Source of the DNA: Siphlonurus alternatus
Lineage: Eukaryota > Arthropoda > Insecta > Ephemeroptera > Siphlonuridae
Direction: 5' to 3'
Length of the DNA stretch: 64,000 bases
Assembly: GCA_949825025.1 (NCBI GenBank)
Contig: OX463781.1
Coordinates: 27,227,192-27,291,191 of the forward strand
Shown here: piece after piece, positions 21,845-38,365 of the stretch
How the letters are laid out: each line of letters begins with the position of its first letter
Position numbering within the stretch: the stretch's first letter is position 1
Program-made: the position numbers and the translations under genes
The notes under the pieces: generated by a model
What the model was told of the DNA's origin: nothing
Database searches by the model: none
Seen by the model: the letters and a program-made list of their open reading frames with translations, nothing else

Positions 21845-24265
21845 AGCATGATATATTGTGGGTGCTGTAATTATTCGATAAAATTTGCACTCTGTACATA
21901 AGAATCATAAAATAAATGTGTTTTCCAGTACAAAAAAATAGCACTGTAAAACAATTCTGCATGATGGATTTCAACATTCATACAACACAAAATCTCTCAA
22001 AGTTTTTTTGTTTTTCAATAAATGATAAAATAAAATACCTTTGGAGACAGTCTTATTATTGGTGACAGCAATTTCTTGTGTACAAATTAGGTCAGAGGCT
22101 TGGGTTAGAGGTGCGAGCTGCACTTTGGTCGATACATTTGCTCAGGGCACCAAGTAAAACCAACGGAGAACACCTGAGGGCTAATTTCTCATATCCGATG
22201 CTCTAATCAAAAATTAAATCTGAAGTTTTCATCGGAAGGGATACAGTATAACAAGGCAAGGAAAGCTCGAGGAGTTTGGAGAGAAAACGAAGGAGGAAAC
22301 TTTCTTAACGAGGCTTGATTCTTGCCAGTGTTGGTCCCCAGGCTATTCTATACAGGGAACGGATAAAACTGTCCGCGCAGCTGTTCCTCAAAAACAAGAT
22401 GATTTTTTATTGCATGTTTCTATTTTACTGATGTTATTCAACGTTATAAATGATGTATATACATTGAATTTGGAAGTAAAAATAGTCTGTATCTGTATAA
22501 TATATATAGTATATTTTACTTTTGGCCTTACAAAGGTTTTCTCTTCAAATTATTCTATCATAAATGACGACAATGGACTCGAAATCTTGACAACGTTATT
22601 AAAGAAAAACAATTATCCATTAAAATTATAAACTAGAGTGAAATTTGAAAATATTTTTTACTATATTATACCAGCAATAATAATAAAATTCAACGATAGA
22701 AAAAACTGTGGCCTTTCTCATTAAATAAAATTAAACGGAACAATTATTGCTCCACTAAAATTATAAATAATAAAATATATTGCTTTGAATTGTAGGGACA
22801 CAAGTAATAATTAAAAATGGATGAAGTTTAAAGTATGCAAGACGGTTGAAAATATAAATTTACTATTTAACTGTATAAATTTACAAAATATTTTAATATT
22901 TTTTATTCTTTTGAATCACCATTTCATTTTCAAATAGTAAATATTATTTAAATGCAATATTTATTTAAATTCAAATAATGCATTATTAAGCATTATTAAG
23001 TTTTACATTACATCAAAACCTTTGTTTTTTATATAGTAAATATTTACATTTATTATAGTCTATATATTATTAAAATAAGCTGGCATGCAAAAAAATAAAA
23101 GAAATGCAATTTTAGATTATGATACTATGAGTATTATTTTTAGTGTTATATTCTTATATAAATTATTCAATATTTGTCCCTATACGGCTATAATACCAAT
23201 CCCTTATGGTCCTGAAGGCATTCAAAAGCAAGTCACAGAGCGACAATAGTAATAATATGTAGTTAACTTCATCCCTTCGTTGATGCGAGAAAGCATGCTA
23301 AAATCTGCATGCATATCTCGCAAGTTTTATTCCGAAGAACAAGTTTTGCTTGGTTTGCCGCAGTACTGACAACAACGTCTTAGCCTTTACTATTGTTATA
23401 CGTGCTATCATTGTTATGTACTGAAAACTTGGGAGGACCCTAGTTATACTGTTTACATGTATAATGCATCAGACCGCATAACAATGACTATATCTTTTAG
23501 TATATATATAGTTTTCTTTTATTTTTATTATAATAAAATATTTTTTATATGACTATATAATCTTTTTGTATGAAAAATATTGTTAAAATATAATAATGAA
23601 AGAAGAAATCCATAAAAGAGTTGCTTGTGTGTTTAAAATAAAAATACAATATAAGGAAGCAGCTGTTTGTAATAGTTTTTAAGAGACATTTTTTTAAAAT
23701 ACAGATTTAGTACAACCTCAACCAAACCACTGTAAGGTAAATTCTCAATTTTATTTGTTTTTATTTGTCTAATAAATTATGCCCAAATTAGATGTTGCGT
23801 TTAAAGAGTCATATGAGCTGCGAGTTTTTGTTTGGGGAGTTCCTTAAGTTTCTCGCTTAATGATCGAACGAAATCATTAATTGATTTTAAATATGGAACA
23901 TTCTTATTAATAAAAAATTGAACTTACATTGATAGAATCAAAGAATGCATAGTTATATTGTTATATATAATTATATATTATACAGCATACAGCACAGTCT
24001 CTCAAGCTTTAGTCTTATACCTGGAAAATTGGAAGTGACTTATATACAGTGATACAGTCAAATTTATATGATATTCTCTCCGGAAGTAGCCGGAAGTGTG
24101 AAGTTTGTGGTTGTTGTGTTTTTAATTTATTTTTTGAAAATTTTTTCAGAGAGGCTTGCAGTAAAAATGGTGACCCAAATGCGAAATTACAACGCTGAAA
24201 TATATACAAGTAGATAGATAGAAACCTATAAACACTTCCGGCTATTTCCGGAAGGAACATCATAA
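21845..24265. other. AT-rich gene-poor stretch
   Basis: No supported gene. A moderately GC-rich zone at 22050-22390 is unrecognised. Confidence 0.45.
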
Positions 24266-24267
24266 TA

Positions 24268-24315
24268 TGCTGTACAGCCTATGATTGTAATAAAAATTTG
24301 AATTTAAATTTCACT
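24268..24315 (+). mobile_element. Retroposon 3' end remnant (plus strand)
   Basis: TGCTGTACAGCCTATGATTG then TAATAAAAATTTGAATTTAA. Matches the reverse strand of 3940-4022. Confidence 0.5.
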
Positions 24316-24325
24316 TTATGTTGTT

Positions 24326-24520
24326 TAGAATAGAATAGAATAGAATAGAATAGAATAGAATAGAATAGAATAGAATAGAATAGAATAGAATAGAATAGAA
24401 TAGAATAGAATAGAATAGAATAGAATAGAATAGAATAGAATAGAATAGAATAGAATAGAATAGAATAGAATAGAATAGAATAGAATAGAATAGAATAGAA
24501 TAGAATAGAATAGAATAGAA
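24326..24520. repeat. (TAGAA)39 microsatellite
   Basis: 39 near-perfect TAGAA units. Read on the minus strand, it is the (TTCTA)n tail of the retroposon end beside it. Confidence 0.95.
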
Positions 24521-24595
24521 ATGTGCTTTATTGCGGCGAGGTTTAGGCAAGCCCATTAAATTCTTACACCTAACCGCGAAAAGAATACAAATGGG
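24521..24595 (-). mobile_element. Retroposon 3' end carrying the (TTCTA)n tail
   Basis: On the minus strand GGGCTTGCCTAAACCTCGCC, GCAATAAAGCACATTTC leads into the TTCTA array. A second copy at 56346-56397 has GAGCTTGCCTAAACCTCGCC, GCAATGAAGTACATTTC and only two or three tail units. AATAAA directly before a short tandem tail is typical of non-LTR elements. Confidence 0.6.
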
Positions 24596-24599
24596 ATTT

Positions 24600-27500
24600 A
24601 GCTGAAAAGAAAACATGTATTCATCGATTATTATACACATCAATTAAACAACAGGTCCAAAGTTTATACTTATAAAGATTTAATAATTTCTTGAAAAATG
24701 TTTTTGCTATCATTATTATCGTAGATATCACATAGTTCAACATCAAATTCACTAGAATTTCACTCACTGTTAACACGCGCAGTATACAATAAAAAAAAAA
24801 TAAAATAAAACTCTGACAGTCCGCAGTCGCGAAATATTACCGGTTTCCAGTTGTGATTCGGTCATGTATTCAAGTACAAATAATTATACTCCACGTGACC
24901 ATACGTATACTCTAAGGCTTGAAAGACTGTACACATGTATTGTAGAGCACATATAAAAAACTTTATTTTTTAGGTTTAATATTACAAATTATACATGATT
25001 AAAAAACACATCAAGAATAAAATCAATTCAATTTCAGAATATTAAATGTAGGAAGCTATATGAGACTGTGAATTTTAGATATATATGAAAGTCGATCGAG
25101 AGAAACCTATACCTACAACTTGTAACCTCCAATATTGAAGTTCTTTAATAAATACGTAAAACTCATGGTTTTAATTTTAGCACCTTTTTAAGTGCTCTTT
25201 TTTTTACGTTTACCAAGCAGCCATTCGTCTCGTAACATGCATCTCTTGAGCAAAATCATCCAAGTACTTAACAAAATCTAAGAAAATTTCACCTTCGACT
25301 AATAATGAAAACATTGGACTGTACTGGTGGTTCACTAAATATTCGAAGAATTCAAAGATAACTGAATACAATTTATTGTATTAACTTGTTGGTTGATTCA
25401 ATTAGCTTAACCTTATAATACAATATAATCGTAGTTGAAGATCGGTGTCGGTTCATAAGTTTAATAAAAACTATAGAGAGCAATAATTGTACATGACAAC
25501 AAAAGATTTATCATAAACATTTTAGGCTACAACTTTTTAGTACTCGTGGTTTGTCACTAAAATTTATTTAGAAGCGAAAACTTATAGGCTTAAATCTATA
25601 TTAATAACTTCTTTTTCAATGTTTCCCTAATAAGTAATTACAATTATACGAATGGGAATGATTTAACTGATTTTTTTTTTCTGTTCTCTTTTTTTTTATT
25701 TTTTTTTTAAATTTTTTTCCTATATTATAGGTGTTATGCTGAAAAGAGAAGATCATCATTAAAATTTACAAAATTTAAAAATTAAAAAAAGTGAATTTAT
25801 TTAGGAATTTCGTACTGTTAGAAATTTTAAAATTATGTAATACAAAAACATAATTATTCAAGCATTATTTTAACGTGTGTTTTCTTTATGTATATAATGC
25901 AAATTATGAGCAGTGTAAACTTTCTTGACTTAAATACAAAGTACTTGGGGAATCAAGAAGTTATATGGTGAAGAACATGTAAATGAAGCTTTAGAACAAG
26001 AACCATAATAAACAAACAACACGACAGGTTAAATCTTTTAATACGCCTGGCATCCGCAACCCGCGCGCCTCTCAGCTGACTGGTGTGCAGTTATGGTGCT
26101 CTCAAAGAAGCTTAGTAGCACATTAGGTCCATTTTCATATCAAATAACGTTGGAAATGTAATTATGGAGAATCGTTACATGAAATGTAACGAGATTACTT
26201 CGAGCTTTTCACCTCTCTCCATCCTCATGAATTTAAACTCCAGTAAAGTGTGACTAATAATTGAAGTTTAAAACAACAATATAAAAAAAAAAACGTATAA
26301 AAAAAAAACAAGATTTATGAAAATGTTTATGTAAATTATGTTGATATGAAATTAAGTAACAAAAAATTAGATTTGAATTTTTAAAAAGTTTTGTATGTAT
26401 TAAATGTATTTAAAAAAATAAAACAAATTTGAAAAAGATTGTTTTTTAAAAAAAAAAAAAAACTCTGACAAGTGAGATGATTTTCAAGTACACGTCCAAA
26501 CTAAAAAGTTTCTATAGTCTCGGTCTATAAGGACGTGAGGTACATTATAAATTTAGGAATAAATAAACAATCGCTCAGCTGAAAAACAAGTTACCCATGT
26601 GAGAGGGTACTGACGGGGGTGTAAATACTTCTAAATTCTAAACATAAATGTTTGTAAGAATTTCAAACTGAAAGCAGTGCGACCTGTTGTGTCCGAGAGA
26701 GAACGAACGAGACTCGCAGATAGACTCAGGGAAGCGTTGCAAAATTTCTGTAATTATTATTTACACATACATATCAGGCAGCACGAATTTTACCCTTGCT
26801 CTGTTTGTCACTGACTTGAAGTGATCGATCGTGCTCCCAATTACATATATGTTTATTTTTATTACAAGTTATATACATTAATTACCTCTGTGTGTAATCT
26901 ATTTTTTTATCCTGAAAAATATACTGAAAAGCATAAATTATTTACTGGTATTTACTCTGAAAATAAACTTGAATATTTTCTTTCAAATTAACCTGCCATT
27001 AAAAAAAAAAAAAAAAAAAAGTAATCGAAGTTTCAACTCATCAATCTGTGAGTCATAAATTATGAAATATTTTTCTATAATTATTTATATAATTATATAT
27101 TAAGAGCATTAATGACATGTGTTTTACATATTTTTTTTTTAGTATTCGAAATCATAACACATACAAGGAATTTAACAGCGAAGTTCACGCACCTTTCTTG
27201 TATTAATAATTTGAGAGTAATTTTCTTTACATTTTCTTGATACGATTGCAAAATTTCACATTTGAACTTATTTTTTTTTTCTTTTTTCGTTTAGAATTTT
27301 TTGTTTTCTATAAATTCCATGTCCTCATGGTTTGCATAAAAATACATTACCTTCATTTTTTACCTTATATATCTTTTTGATATTGCTCAAATTTATTATG
27401 AGGACTCTATTATTTTACTGTAAACATAATAATATATAACCATTTCAATTATTTATACTTATAATTTGATGAGTGTATTACAGTCTGCATAGATCTAAGT

Positions 27501-28880
27501 TATATCTGATTTTCATTTATTCCCCATTTCAGCTTATGAAAAAAGCAACGTTGAATTTGCGTATGTAACGATTTGTTGGACCATACATGAACTGAGATTG
27601 AAAGATAAAAACAAAATTCATAAAAAAATATGCAGTAAATGGCGAAGGAAAAGTCTCTGGCACTTTTGTAGGGGAGGGTACGGTAGATGATGAGATGCTC
27701 ATTCGTCCATTGCACATTAGGCGGACGCTCATCAAGTGCCCTCCCCCCCCCCCCTCCCCAACCCGCTCGGGCAAACAATCTTTGATCCCCTGGCTAGTAA
27801 GACCATAAAAACCTACAGCAAAAACATTTCATCAGCTGAGCATGATATTGTTGCAAAATCAACAATTTATGCTGATATTTCTTCCTGCATCATCATTCTT
27901 GTAGTGGTATGTACCGTACAAGAATTTTGTAAAACATGGTATATAATAATATATAGTTAATTCGTTATCATAGTTATGCTGAAGGTCTGTCTTTAGGGCT
28001 CTAAAGATCCAGTGCAAACATTAAATTGAAAGATTTTTTTTATTTCAAATAGTGGATGGCGTTTGATTAATAAATGCTATTTTGTTGTTCTAAAAATTTC
28101 AACTACTGATAGTATAATATAATGTTATGTAATGTTGTAGCCGACGTTTTTCATTTTTAAACTCATGACGATTGTTAAAGATATTTCAGAAATTCAAATT
28201 CAACATTAATTTCAAGACGAAAACATATTAGAGTGTGTTATTGACGTGAATCATGTTGTAATGTATAACCAGCTATTTGAAAATAAATTATTATTATAAT
28301 TATGATTAGGAGTACATTTACATTGAAAACGAAACAAAAACCTTTCAATTTCCTGCAGAACTTTAAATAATACAAGAAACCTGAAACGATAACATTGTTC
28401 AAAATTATCATCTTATAAATTTCAAATGATTTACATTTTGCATGATCGGTAAATACAAAATTTAAAATATAAATAAGATTATACCAAAGAGCAATCGTCT
28501 CAATTCCTTAGCAAGAAGCTTTACTCAATGGGTCTCGATAGTGGTGATTTTGCCTCATCTCTGTGTGAATATTGACATTGCTTGCTTTGAATTTCAATAT
28601 TTTGAAATCTTTTCCTTAAAATATAGAAAGAAAATATGAAGAAAGAGAAGAAAATTTATATGGAGTATATGCACGAAGAATCTTTAGTATTCAGATAGCG
28701 AGAAACAAGAAAATACTATCTTCTTCTACTACGACTGAGATTTATTCCTATAATTTTCTCAACTTTTTATTTGATATTTTTTTATCTCTCTTATATGTCA
28801 TAACCTTTTATATACACACAAGAAAAGTCGTGGAAAATTGAGGCAGCAGCAGGAGCAATATCTTGCCCTTATAACATTTG
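24600..28880. other. AT-rich gene-poor stretch
   Basis: No supported gene. A C-rich run at 27740-27765 gives overlapping ORFs with Gly or Pro runs on both strands, which I treat as spurious. Confidence 0.45.
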
Positions 28881-28889
28881 TACGGTTTC

Positions 28890-30805
<1,916 letters not shown>

Positions 30806-30812
30806 TACTTAA

Positions 30813-31185
30813 AGGGACATGGGACAATGCAATCATGAATGCATAAAAGGTTTATGTAAGATATGTTAATGCGAGTAATGAGTAAATTTCCGTTTTCGGA
30901 CCATCCCCCGAATTTATAAAAATTAAATAAATATAGACAGCCGCGCAGGGCAATTGCACAGGCAACATCGCACTGAGCATGGCTGGGCGGGAAGAGGGGG
31001 GAGTGAGTTCCATGGAAAAGAGGCAGCTATGTTGCCTTTCGTGATTGCTGACGTCAGCAATCCACACTTTAGCTACTCGCTGAGCGTTTACCCTGAGGCA
31101 CTTGTGCCACCGTGCGGCATGTATTCATACTCAGTTAGTTGGAAACTTTAAAAAAAAATACTTATTTTTAGGGTCCCCTGTCCTT
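30813..31185. mobile_element. TTAA-flanked non-autonomous DNA transposon
   Basis: TTAA at 30809-30812 and 31186-31189 flanks 373 bp. The ends read AGGGACATGGGAC and, reversed, AAGGACAGGGGAC (11 of 13 identical). TTAA target sites are used by piggyBac- and Kolobok-type elements; the termini do not decide which. The interior is unusually GC-rich (GGCTGGGCGGGAAGAGGGG) and lacks a transposase ORF. Confidence 0.65.
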
Positions 31186-31189
31186 TTAA

Positions 31190-32455
31190 CACATTATATA
31201 TATATATTTCATTTTTCAACGATTTAAATGATGTTTTGCTAACTAGCCATAAAAATATTTAATAAACTGTCTGGAATTTATTGTATTAAAACAATAATAA
31301 TACGATATGACATATTAAATAGTTATGATAGCTAGCATCAAGACTACGTGCATGTGACGCATCTCCTCGCGAACCTGCAGTCCGACCCAGGGAGGTCCAG
31401 CATCGATGCAGGTTATGTGAGACGTGCCCCGGCAGACTTTCAATCAACGCTAACTTGTCTTCCTAATTAGGCGGCTTCTTCTCTCCGAGCTGCTGACCAC
31501 GCAGCCGGAAGTAGAATCTAACACAACAATTTTTTGATGATTTCAGCTTAAATTGTGCAAAGAAAACGTGCTCAGAAGATATTAACTGTACTATGCATCA
31601 AATATTTTCACCGCATGGCTATTTTATTAAAGGCTTAAATAATCAAATATGCTCCATTAATATTCAGGACGATTTTTGTTCTTTTAAGAGGTCAATTAAA
31701 TTGTTATAATAACACATATTGTGTGTTTTGAAGTTAATTACAATTTGACAATATATTGCCATATACTTTTAGCAATCTTTACATTTTTCTTGATTTTGTT
31801 TATACTTTTAAAAAAATATGTTTTTGTGAACTTTTGTTTAAAATGGACAAATATTATAATTTAACACTCATCAATGAGTAATAAACCAGAATATTTTGTT
31901 AACATGACATCGTCTTGTTTGATGAGGATTAAAATATAATCAGATAAGAACAAAAATTATAATTGATATTGAAATATTTGTCAATATTTAATTATAATGT
32001 TCTATTCAAAACATATTCAAAACATGCAAAGATGATCATTTATTTATTTGATATCATCACACTAATTATACAAAATTCAATCAAGGGCAGTGCAAAAGTA
32101 TTTTCTATCAATAATATTTCTTTACGTGAACTCCATCATTTCATGTTTTATCTTTTTTTCCACAGGTTAATTTGACCCTTTTACTTTATTACGTAATATA
32201 TTGGTTTATCCCATAATACCTTTTTTTTTAATTCCCCTTCATCTTTCCAATAAGTTACCTTATGATTTATATTGAAGTTAGTTGATTAAATTGCGACTTT
32301 AATGGCTTGTGATCCCCCCGTGTTTTTTAATAAAAAGAAGGGTCATATTCTTCTGAGCCTCATACATCTAAAGACGGGCTATATTGCCTGACCAATAATA
32401 TTCGGATTACAGTATTGGAAATCATATTCTAATTTTATATACTCCATAATTGCAA
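31190..32455. other. AT-rich stretch with a GC-rich patch at 31340-31510
   Basis: The patch holds CCTGCAG / GATGCAG words that could bound a small plus-strand exon, but no continuous frame with partners is found. No supported gene. Confidence 0.3.
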
Positions 32456-32458
32456 AGG

Positions 32459-32680
32459 AGATTTCCATGCAGCAATGTTAAGAAGAGCATGGCGAGCGCC
32501 TTTCTAGCGCAGTCAAGCCTCGCTTAACATCGGCTCCATGGCAATGTACACTTGTTGCCTTGGAAAATTCCTCTTTGCAGCCTTGTTAATCACCATGCCC
32601 TGTGTTAATATTATACGGGGCCTGGTGATTAACATGGCTGCAAAGGAAAATTTTCCGAGGTGACGATTGTACCTCAAAAT
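32459..32680. repeat. Imperfect palindrome with GCAGC..TTAATCACCATG arms
   Basis: GGAAAATTCCTCTTTGCAGC then CTTGTTAATCACCATGCCC at 32564-32600 is mirrored by GGGCCTGGTGATTAACATGG then CTGCAAAGGAAAATTTTCC at 32618-32660. A third, diverged arm (CCATGCAGCAATGTTAAGAA) is at 32465. Probably another fold-back element. Confidence 0.55.
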
Positions 32681-32689
32681 ATTTAGTCA

Positions 32690-35495
32690 TTTCGGACTTG
32701 CATTGATTTGACGTCATGAACTTTTGTCCTCCAATACAACGCTAATGGTTAATATATAATTAATATGTATATGAATTACTGCGAATTTCAATAAATATTT
32801 GCTCCAATATGATATTACTGATAAATTAATGGAAATTGGATAATTATGTTGTCATAAAAGACCCACGCAATTAAAATATAAATAAAGTTTTGTTTGCGTA
32901 GTTTTTACAGAATTAAATAAAACATTTCAAATATTTTTTGTGTGCATAATATTTTATTTAATAAAAATCAGTCAAATAATGTAAATTTTAATATTTTTTA
33001 TAAATATATTTTATATGTACAGAATAATTAGTTTAATTAATTATAATTAATAAAATAACAAAATTATAAATGTTATTGGATGAATCAATAATCAATTGAT
33101 TCAATCAATCAATAATCAATAAAATATAAAACCATGTAACCTTTCATTTCGATAGAATTATATGAATATATTATAATTGTGAATCACAATGAATATCTAA
33201 ATTTCAAAAGTTAGTTCTATATACTCATCTATAATAAAGCATGTAAAGTAGAAGTTATGAAGGTATATTGTAGTAAAAGTTGAAGCTATAAATTTTATGA
33301 AAACATTATTAATGATTTTGTCAAAAATAGTTTAAAAATTCAGTAAATACGATTTTATTATCTATGATTTGTAGTTTAGTATAATTGAGATGTTTGTTAG
33401 TAACAATGTCATTTCATTGCGTGAAGCGATTTCGTTATGTTTGAACACAAATTCAAATGGATTGCGTTGTGAACGGCGGGACCATAAACGAAGAGGAGGA
33501 GGACGAGATTTATGTCCCGACCTCGGGAGTGTCGCCAGGGAACTTTTGTCCCCCCCCCTCTCTCTGAATAGGGGATAAAATGAAATGAAACAGAACTTGG
33601 TCAACTCATTGATTGGAAATAACTCCGCTACTAGTTTATATGGCGCCACTGAGCCAGCTTATTTCTAACTATTCAATCATAAACTATAATATTCACACAA
33701 ACTAATTACTTATGTTTGAGTACACATTTGCTACAACATAATGAAATCGATGTCAAACTGTCATCAAAAAATATATACATAAAATGTATTAAATTGACTC
33801 TTTTAATTAATATTTATTTAATTAAAAAATCTAATTAATCATATTCAGATGTATTTATTTTATTTCATACGTACATAGTACATAGAATTATGTATGAATA
33901 TTAATTCAAAAGTTTATTTCATATAATGTATTACAATAATATATCTATAAATATATTGCATTAACTAATTAATTTACTATACTTAATGGAATTGTTTAAT
34001 ATATTTTAGAAAAACCTGCATGAAATATAACTAATATAATTACAATTTGATTATCATACATGATATACATATTAGTAATATAAATGTTTATTGAGGAAAA
34101 AAATAACAAGAATACATTTTTTTCATAATAATTTTATAAGATTATACTCAATTATACTCAATAGACGTCTAAAAAAAGGAGATCTCATTCACAAGGTGCA
34201 TGCTCAGTCACCTAAGATATATTATGATATTGTGTACACATATATATTATTCTTACGTATTATGTATATAACAATACAGTATTTATAACAATTAATTAAA
34301 AAGGAGCGATTCTAATTGGAAGTAATATAGGAGCGATTTATTTATTTATTATTTATTAAAAAATAAATAAATAGAAAGCGATTTTAATATCATGCAGGTA
34401 ACAGTCCTGAAAGAATTAAGAAAGTTTTAAAAAGAAAAAACGCTTTTTAAATCATTCTCTAACTCTTGCTGAATTGCTCTCATATTTTTACCTATAACAG
34501 TAAATAAATTTTTATGGATTTGCTTCATTTAATCAAAATATTAACAAGTTAAATTCTATATTAATGAGCATCGTATTTGAGCATAACATCACAGCGTCCA
34601 TTTGCGGTACTTACAAGTTAGTGTCTGCGCCTTGTGGAAAGGCATAAACGTGTTATTCCGTACACATGATCGCTTTTTACATTTGCTTAATTAATTTATT
34701 ATACTTGAATAATACTAAATATAATTGTTATGTTATACAAATTTTAAGGTTTTTGCTACATAAGAAACAAAAAGTCGTAATAATGTTTTATATACTTTCA
34801 ACAGTTTCAACAGAGTGGGCAAGAACTTCACAAAAATGTGATTGTTAATAGAATTGTCTTAATTAAACATGCAGAAACATGTTGTTATTTAAATACGATG
34901 ATTGAGATGTTTATTTTACAAGGGTAGTGTAAATAAATTAGAAATTTGGCAACAAACGCAGGAAAATAATCAAAGTTATTATATAGTCAGCATTTTATTA
35001 ATAAGGTATTATTTTTGTTTTTGCTCCAAAGTTTATAAACAAATTATTTACCTTATAATTAATAAATGAGAATGATAATTTAATTTTCTTAAGTAAATAG
35101 GGTAAATAAGATAAAGTAAGAGTGCATTATGTACAGGTTTCACATGACATTGTGTCAAAAATGATGGGGGGGGGTGAGAATTCTACGTCACGACCAGGAC
35201 ACATATTATACAGCAATTTTTTTTTTTCACTTTCAGGTAATAAGTTTCAGCTCCACATGTAATATATCTCGAGAGAGCAACAATTTTACCTCTGAGACTG
35301 CCTTATTTGCTGAAAATTCAGGTCCAAGAGACAAATATACACTCCAATAGACTGCGTAGCAACGCCCACTAACAGAGCTGGAATAAAGTTAATGCTGTCC
35401 TGAGGTGTGCATTTAGTTTAGAGTCTCTAGGAAACGAGATTGGGGATAATTTTATAGCCCACATCAGGTGCGTATTATTTTAGTAGTAAAGCTGC
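32690..35495. other. AT-rich gene-poor stretch
   Basis: No supported gene. A GC-rich patch at 33465-33570 ends in a C run and gives open frames on both strands; I do not recognise it. 35350-35405 matches the dispersed repeat at 2.3 kb. Confidence 0.4.
35350..35405 (+). repeat. Dispersed repeat fragment (partner of 2.3 kb copy)
   Basis: TAGACTGCGTAGCAACGCCC, ACAGAGCTGG and CCTGAGGTGTGCA align in order with 2297-2360. Confidence 0.5.
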
Positions 35496-35499
35496 CACG

Positions 35500-35700
35500 T
35501 TAAGGCGGATTCAGATGGCGACAACGGTGATGCGAGGCGATTTTGACGTAAAAGCTGTGAAATCCTATGCGACGGCGAATTCGCCGGAAATCGCGTTAAT
35601 TACGATGCTCTTTTTCTTTTAATCTCCAAATATGGCCGCCAATGGATGTTACAGCAAGTGCGCATTATTCGCGTCGCATGAGAAAAATTGCCATGTGAAT
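35500..35700. mobile_element. GGCGGATTC-ended MITE, family C, copy 1 (right tip lost)
   Basis: It begins TTAAGGCGGATTCAGATGGC. The body, including GAAATCCTATGCGACGGCGA and GTTACAGCAAGTGCGCATTA, is the reverse complement of 41652-41875 with few changes. The right end stops at CCATGTGAAT, lacking the last CCGCCTTA. No ORF. Confidence 0.75.
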
Positions 35701-35704
35701 AGAC

Positions 35705-38360
35705 ACGAACGAAACCTCGCCAAGACCATACCACGATTCTCGAATAACACAGAAAGATAACAAGTAATAATCAAAACAAATTATCCTTTTAATTTCATGG
35801 AATCTCAAATTAAAAATTTGCAAGTAAATTTAATTTTTTTTAAATGAAAATTTTTAGTTAGAATGTGTGCAGAACAATTTTTGTTATTTTTAAATTATTT
35901 TAATATAAAATAACTTGTTGAAAAGTAGCTCATATTTATCATTCATAACTTTAATAATATTATTTATTTAAAGCATTTTGTAAACAACTACAACTCTATA
36001 TGTCACATTTAATTTTAATCAATTTAACATTGCTATATATACATTACATAAGTCACACTCCAATTGGTACCACCACTAACTTGATTTACTCAGAGTATCT
36101 CATGACTTTGAGACTACGACTTCACACAACATGTCTCCTCTAACTTAGGGTGGCGCCTGCAGCAGCCATGGCGCCAAGCCACAGTTCCCTATAGACTTAG
36201 TATGCAGGGCAGGGGGGGCAAAAGTAGCGCTCCAAGCTAAGCAAACAACTAAGCAAGTAAGAGACTAGCTGTGGTCTCCCTGCACCTGGTATGCCTGTCC
36301 TGCATACAAACTGGAGTACGAGTTGATGACGGGCATAATATTCAGCATACTCCAGAACATGGAGGTATTATAATAAGGAAATGAATGCAGAGACCTGGTA
36401 AATATTAGGAAAATATAAGTAATGGGTAAAAATATTGATACAATATGTTAGTAAGGCGGCTAGATATAGGCAGTTTTACCAATATAGAGGAATCCACCCA
36501 CTGAACCAGGCGTATCTGCTAACTTGAGTCGGGTATATATGACACGAATTGCATCTCCTCATGTTTAAACTTCTTTGCTCCAGATTAACTTTCTGCAAGG
36601 GCAAGACCAAGAGAGGGACGATTATGGCTCAGTCATTTTCTAAAGTAGGGGGGTCGTGACATTTCCAATGTATTTCGGAGAGAGAAGGGCCATTGATTTT
36701 ATAACTAGCATTGAAGGGTGCAACAAACAATAGAAATTAAGTGGTTAGCGTTTTGATTTCAACAGTATAATATATAGAAATTATATTATTATAGATTTTT
36801 TTTTTATTTTTTACTTTTAAAAATCAAAATCAAATAATGGTTTCCATAATCACACTCATTTATAGAACTGAAATTTTAAAATATAAATTAAAATTTTGTT
36901 TAATTACGTTGTTGGAAAGTGAAAATTATATTAAATATCCGTGTATTATTACACAATAAATTTAATTTAAATAGTTTTTTTTTACAATTTTAAATTTAAT
37001 AACATAGGCACAACATTTGAAAAAAATTTAAATTCTTTATCACAGAGTGAATGTGCCATCTTCAAATTATCCAATTTATCCAGAACATCAACATTGTGTC
37101 CATTGCAAGCAGGACTGACAGTTGTATCAGCTGTGTGTCACCAACAGCTGAAAGATCGTGTTGATTTTCAGTTATAATCGAACCAACGCCAACGCGTTAG
37201 AGTGCTAGTGCTCCTTTAGAATACAATATTTAATGGTGTTAGGAAATTATTATATTATGTTTCAATGGACAGCCTGCATGAATTTTGTTATTGCATACTT
37301 GGTTATAGGAAACCTCGAAACGTGTTGCAAGACGCTATGACGTCATATTAGAATATTATTCAAATAACGCCTGTCACTATGCATGGCATGCATGCTTGTT
37401 CAATATTTTTATGAATTTGTATGTCACAGCGTTTGGCAACAAAATTTGTAGAATTTTAAGGATGCTATATAATTTTACCCAGCATGAGTACAAATAGAAA
37501 AAAAAAATATGTTTTAACTGTGGAGAGTAAAGGGCATTGGCCTTAATCCTTAAGACAAGATATTTTCAACATTAGAAATTTGTAAAAGAAAAATTTTTCA
37601 TTATAACATAAAAAAAGCAGCAGTAACTTTTCTGATTGTGAAACGTCCAAATAAATTACAAGTTTCTATCCTATAACAATAACCATAATGCTGGATACAA
37701 ATTTAAGTAAAAAATACAGAAAGAAAATTTTGTAGTTTTCCTCTCGTTTTCTCACGAAATTTCTTACTTGACGGCCTATTCATCGGTCAATAGCAAAGAA
37801 GTTACCACCGTTCAGAGATATAAAAAAAATGCTCCTCTGTGGTCTTAATACGTGCATTTTCACTCCAACTTGTTCTCAAACTTTATGACAAGTAAATAAA
37901 CTTGTGCTGCCATCACACATTACTTGTGTATTTTTCTCAAAACTTTTATTTTTTCCCCTCTCTCCTTTCAAAGACTTGTGATTAGCTTCTTATTCACTAA
38001 AAACGAATGCTTGTTCAGAAAACTTACCGTAAAATGTCGTTGATTGGAGGCAGCTGACATTCTAAGAAAAATAAAGTTTAATATATATATTTTTTTTATA
38101 AATATGATGCATTAATCAAGTTTATTTATTTTCAATGTGACTGCTGGTTTTTATATACTGCAATTAAATTGATTTTTTTTATTAAGTACAGAAATTTATT
38201 AAGTTTTGAGAAAATAATACACTTTTTAATTAAATATAAATTAACTGTAACAATGTCATAAGTCATGGACCAACAAACAAGTTTATAGTTTATATGAGCA
38301 TGGTTTGAAGGTTAATTGTATCTGTATTTGAAGTTGTGTCTTACGTATAATTAAATTTTT
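35705..38360. other. AT-rich gene-poor stretch
   Basis: No supported gene. A GC-richer zone at 36140-36320 contains palindromic words (CCTGCACCTGG, GCATACTCCAG) but no clear exon. 37268-37310 (CAGCCTGCATGAATTTTGTT) looks like an isolated left arm of MITE family A. Confidence 0.4.
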
Positions 38361-38365
38361 AATTA

